Shown in pieces: positions 62,134 to 64,000 of a DNA stretch of 64,000 bases (positions are counted from its first letter, which is position 1; the number at the start of each line of letters is the position of its first letter). Location: the NCBI GenBank assembly GCA_963843525.1, contig CAWJKM010000005.1:434001-498000 (forward strand), given 5' to 3'. The translations under genes and the position numbers were made by a program. The notes under the pieces were generated by a model that worked only from the letters and a program-made list of their open reading frames with translations, was not told the DNA's origin and searched no databases. Source of the DNA: DATJPR01 sp963843525 (GTDB taxonomy: Bacteria; Bacteroidota; Ignavibacteria; UBA10030; UBA6906).

Positions 62134-62730
62134 ATGATCCGTTTTGTCACACGCCTGGCCATGGCCGGCATCTTTTCTTCGATGTGCGTGACGGCCTCAT
62201 TTGCAGGAAGCCCGACTGCCGATGCAATGGCGACCGCGCCAACGAAGGGTATTCGCGCCGAGATCCTGTGGCAGCTCACCGATCTCGAAAAGAAGTTCGA
62301 GGATCTTGCTGCGGCGATGCCGGCTGACAAATACTCCTGGCGGCCGATGGAGGGAGTGCGCTCGGTGAGTGAAGTCTATACCCACATTATCGGGGCGAAC
62401 TACCTGTTTATGTCCTTTCTGAATATCAAGCCGCCCATGAAAATGGACCCCGCGATGGAGAAGAACGTTACAGACAAGGATGCGATAGCAAAAATGTTCA
62501 AGCCTTCCTTCGACCATGTTCGGACTGCAGTCATCGGTCTCTCAGACAAAGACCTGGAGAAAACCACGAAGATGTTCGGGAGTCCGGCGACGTATCGTGC
62601 CGTTCTGTTGGCTGAGATCGGACACTTGCACGAGCATCTCGGTCAGTCTATCGCGTACGCCCGCATGAACAATGTCGTCCCACCCTGGACCGCGGCGGAG
62701 CAAGCGGCTGCGAAAAAAGACACGAAGTAA
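62134..62730 (+). CDS. DinB-family protein, exported
   Basis: A 198-residue protein with a signal peptide (RLAMAGIFSSMCVTASFAG) and a four-helix DinB/YfiT-like bundle. The metal-binding His residues are plausible in VYTHIIGANYLFMSFL and EIGHLHEHLGQSIAYARMN. MPADKYSWRPMEGVRSVSEV matches the PxxxxxWRP motif of the family. Members are metal-dependent thiol-related enzymes or hydrolases of uncertain substrate. GAGGAGGGAATT precedes the ATG, an excellent Shine-Dalgarno. A strong terminator follows. Confidence 0.88.
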   Translation: MIRFVTRLAMAGIFSSMCVTASFAGSPTADAMATAPTKGIRAEILWQLTDLEKKFEDLAAAMPADKYSWRPMEGVRSVSEVYTHIIGANYLFMSFLNIKPPMKMDPAMEKNVTDKDAIAKMFKPSFDHVRTAVIGLSDKDLEKTTKMFGSPATYRAVLLAEIGHLHEHLGQSIAYARMNNVVPPWTAAEQAAAKKDTK

Positions 62731-62749
62731 AAGGAACCCGGCGTATCCA

Positions 62750-62790
62750 AAACCTGCACGACCGCACGTCGGTCGTGCAGGTTTGTTTTG
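62750..62790 (+). terminator. Bidirectional terminator between the DinB-family gene and the RES toxin
   Basis: AAACCTGCACGACC (62750-62763) and GGTCGTGCAGGTTT (62771-62784) form a perfect 14-bp stem with a 7-nt loop, followed by GTTTTG. The A-rich side gives a T-run on the other strand, so it can serve both convergent genes. Confidence 0.88.
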
Positions 62791-62812
62791 GGCCGGAAGA
62801 GTTTTTCGACTA

Positions 62813-63301
62813 TCAATTCGCCCTGGGAATGCTCGCGAACGTTTTGAAGAGCCGCTTGTCAATCCGCAGCTTTTCCTCCGGCCCGATCGCAATGCGCTTG
62901 AAGGCCGGGTGTCGGGGATTCAGGAGGAAATTTGATTCGCGATCGACGATGACGGAGGGGACACGAAGAACCGGTGACCGGCCCGCCTGGACCCAGGCAT
63001 CGCCGATGTTCTGTGTTGCGGGAGGCGGTGGAAAACTTTTCCACTGCGGAGGGAGACTGCGCGGAGGAACGTGTTGCACCAATCGCTCGTCGAATTCCAC
63101 CTTAAACACCGAGTACGTCCCAAGCAGCCCCTCCCCCTCCAGATGAACGAGGATTTCCAGGAGAGCGAGGGAGATCGCCTGGGCCAGATACACGACCCCC
63201 GTCCCCTCACTGTTCCAGCGTCCGCCATACAGGCGTGCGCCTTCGCCGTCAAACGCTGATCGGGCATACCGTGTGCGCACCAGACGCCACGCCGTCATCA
63301 T
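62813..63301 (-). CDS. RES-domain toxin (ParT/MbcT-like NAD-consuming)
   Basis: Toxin of a type II toxin-antitoxin pair, 162 residues. RES-domain motifs are visible: AWRLVRTRYARSAFDGEGAR, LYGGRWNSEGTGVVYLAQAI (the conserved Arg and Tyr of the active site) and SLALLEILVHLEG (conserved Glu). Relatives degrade NAD+ or ADP-ribosylate a target. The ATG at 63301 overlaps the antitoxin TGA (TGATG); a GTG one codon earlier is less likely. The antitoxin gene lies immediately upstream. Confidence 0.9.
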   Translation of the reverse strand: MMTAWRLVRTRYARSAFDGEGARLYGGRWNSEGTGVVYLAQAISLALLEILVHLEGEGLLGTYSVFKVEFDERLVQHVPPRSLPPQWKSFPPPPATQNIGDAWVQAGRSPVLRVPSVIVDRESNFLLNPRHPAFKRIAIGPEEKLRIDKRLFKTFASIPRAN

Positions 63302-63786
63302 CACAGCGTCACCCCGCGTTCGAGCCGGCCGATGACCCGTTCGACCTCCCGGGCCCCCGGCTCCGACTTTGCATACTCAAACGGCGTGTTGCCTGCCAGG
63401 GAGATCATCGGCGAGAGGAACCATCGCCTGGTCGCATCTCTATCGCCGCCGAACAACTCGACGGCCTTTCCGTACAGCATTGAAGTCCGCAGCAGCCGGT
63501 CCGATTCCGCCGGATGAAGGCGTCCCTCAGTTTTCCTGCGCGCGAGCGTACGCGGGGGGATCTGCAAGAGTGATGCCACCTGAGGCCCTGTCAAGCCCAA
63601 CGCCTTCTGCAGTCGCTCCAGCGGCGCGAACGGGAGCCCCTCCAGGACCAGCCGGTGAAGGCGCGGAGTACTTGCCGCTACCGACCCCAGGAGCGCTACG
63701 ACGACAGTTGGGACCCTCTCCCCCGTATTCCGGAGGCCCTGTTTATCCTCCTGCGGGCGGATTTGCACTCTCTTCTTTTTTTTCAC
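63301..63786 (-). CDS. Xre/ParS/MbcA-type antitoxin (DUF2384)
   Basis: Antitoxin of 161 residues. The middle carries an Xre-like helix-turn-helix (QKALGLTGPQVASLLQIPPR, then TLARRKTEGRLHPAESDRLL). The C-terminal DUF2384 toxin-binding part has YGKAVELFGGDRDATRRWFL and ISLAGNTPFEYAKSEPGARE, ending in the Gly-rich toxin-contact region. The N-terminus is basic (MKKKKRVQIRPQEDK). It should repress its own promoter at the paired operators 20-40 bp upstream. Confidence 0.9.
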   Translation of the reverse strand: MKKKKRVQIRPQEDKQGLRNTGERVPTVVVALLGSVAASTPRLHRLVLEGLPFAPLERLQKALGLTGPQVASLLQIPPRTLARRKTEGRLHPAESDRLLRTSMLYGKAVELFGGDRDATRRWFLSPMISLAGNTPFEYAKSEPGAREVERVIGRLERGVTL

Positions 63787-63804
63787 GGAATCACCTCGCT
63801 ATCT

Positions 63805-63836
63805 GCCATATGGCTATAATTTACGTGCCATCTGGC
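63805..63836 (-). promoter_or_regulatory. Two operator sites of the toxin-antitoxin pair
   Basis: GCCATATGGC (63805-63814) is a perfect 10-bp palindrome and GCCATCTGGC (63827-63836) matches it with one change. Their centres are 22 bp apart, about two helical turns, so two antitoxin dimers could bind the same face of the DNA. One site lies in the promoter spacer and the other over the expected transcript start. Confidence 0.7.
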
Positions 63837-63846
63837 CGTAAGTCAA
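63818..63846 (-). promoter_or_regulatory. Predicted promoter of the toxin-antitoxin pair
   Basis: Minus-strand TTGACT (63846-63841) and TAAATT (63823-63818) with a 17-bp spacer. It coincides with the paired operators, as expected for autorepression. Confidence 0.55.
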
Positions 63847-63881
63847 GTCATCCCCGGCTCTCCGGACTTCCCGCCCGCCGT

Positions 63882-63910
63882 TTGCCGTCTGGCTTCCCAT
63901 GGATTATTTT
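63882..63910 (+). promoter_or_regulatory. Possible promoter of the last gene
   Basis: TTGCCG (63882-63887) and TATTTT (63905-63910) with a 17-bp spacer, about 44 bp before the ATG at 63954. Confidence 0.35.
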
Positions 63911-63953
63911 CTTATGATGAGAAACAGAACCGACGACTATGGAGGAATCGACC

Positions 63954-64000
63954 ATGATGTCCGGACGAAGTATAGCAGCATGTGTTCTTGGTATCTCGAT
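63954..64000 (+). CDS. Start of an unidentified gene (5' end only)
   Basis: Only the first 15 codons are visible: MMSGRSIAACVLGIS, which looks like the beginning of a signal peptide or membrane anchor. GGAGG lies 8 nt before the ATG at 63954 (a second ATG follows directly). No function can be assigned. Confidence 0.6.
   Translation, partial: MMSGRSIAACVLGIS

Noticed and set aside
61916..62137. 73-codon plus-strand ORF in the gap before the DinB-family gene
   Set aside because: No ribosome-binding site, no family resemblance, and the frame runs through the perfect hairpin and overlaps the start of the next gene.

Overview
The window is about 64 kb of a GC-rich chromosome, apparently from the FCB group (Bacteroidota, Chlorobi and Ignavibacteria relatives). 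The pointers are a type IX secretion (T9SS) style C-terminal sorting domain with an NFPNPFNPTT motif, a DUF5686-type outer-membrane protein, a DUF2334 protein, and a split F-type ATP synthase operon in which a, c, b, delta, alpha and gamma are together but beta and epsilon are absent. A more precise lineage cannot be fixed from sequence alone; an Ignavibacteria-like organism is the best guess. No rRNA, tRNA, CRISPR array, transposase or phage gene was found.

Layout. 1-8.8 kb (minus strand): M23 peptidase, bactofilin, AtpZ, AtpI-like, atpB-E-F-H-A-G, then ffh-rpsP. A strong TTGACA/TATATT promoter precedes the M23 gene and a second promoter precedes ffh. 8.8-13.2 kb (minus): a GT4 glycosyltransferase, a coupled MBL-hydrolase/SDR pair and an HI0933-type flavoprotein. 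13.4-16.6 kb (plus): a TPR-like protein, a terminator and a DUF5686 outer-membrane protein. 16.6-23.9 kb (minus): a pseudouridine synthase and a tripartite efflux operon (adaptor, RND pump, TolC). The pump gene is split by a frameshift, and the TolC protein carries an N-terminal ABC substrate-binding-like domain. 24.2-31.7 kb: a secreted glycosylasparaginase; a two-gene exopolysaccharide-type unit (processive GT2 plus a 1,324-residue DUF2334/hydrolase-like protein); and a divergent NYN-nuclease/cold-shock-like fusion.

31.8-47.3 kb (plus): LD-carboxypeptidase, purN-purH, the elongasome cluster mreB-mreC-mreD-mrdA-rodA, a Lon-like protease, a PLP decarboxylase, dcd and an S9 peptidase. 47.4-50.2 kb: a membrane J-domain protein, then RtcB and a macrodomain protein. 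50.4-56.1 kb (minus): an AT-richer three-gene secreted-protein operon with a near-consensus promoter and a terminator-like hairpin in its leader. 56.2-58.1 kb: a fused homocysteine methyltransferase/methylenetetrahydrofolate reductase. 58.3-61.8 kb (plus): esterase, ATP-grasp and two envelope proteins (DUF1207-like and DUF2279-like). 62.1-64 kb: a DinB-family protein, a RES/Xre-type toxin-antitoxin pair with two spaced operators, and the start of one more gene.

Two themes stand out. Cell-envelope biogenesis dominates (elongasome, bactofilin plus M23, LD-carboxypeptidase, polysaccharide synthesis, outer-membrane proteins). Three separate sites carry short tandem heptanucleotide repeats, one of which appears to have been absorbed into the 3' end of a metabolic gene. 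Promoter-like boxes that fit a TTG-box, 17-bp spacer and TAnnTT pattern sit in front of many operons and help decide several start codons.
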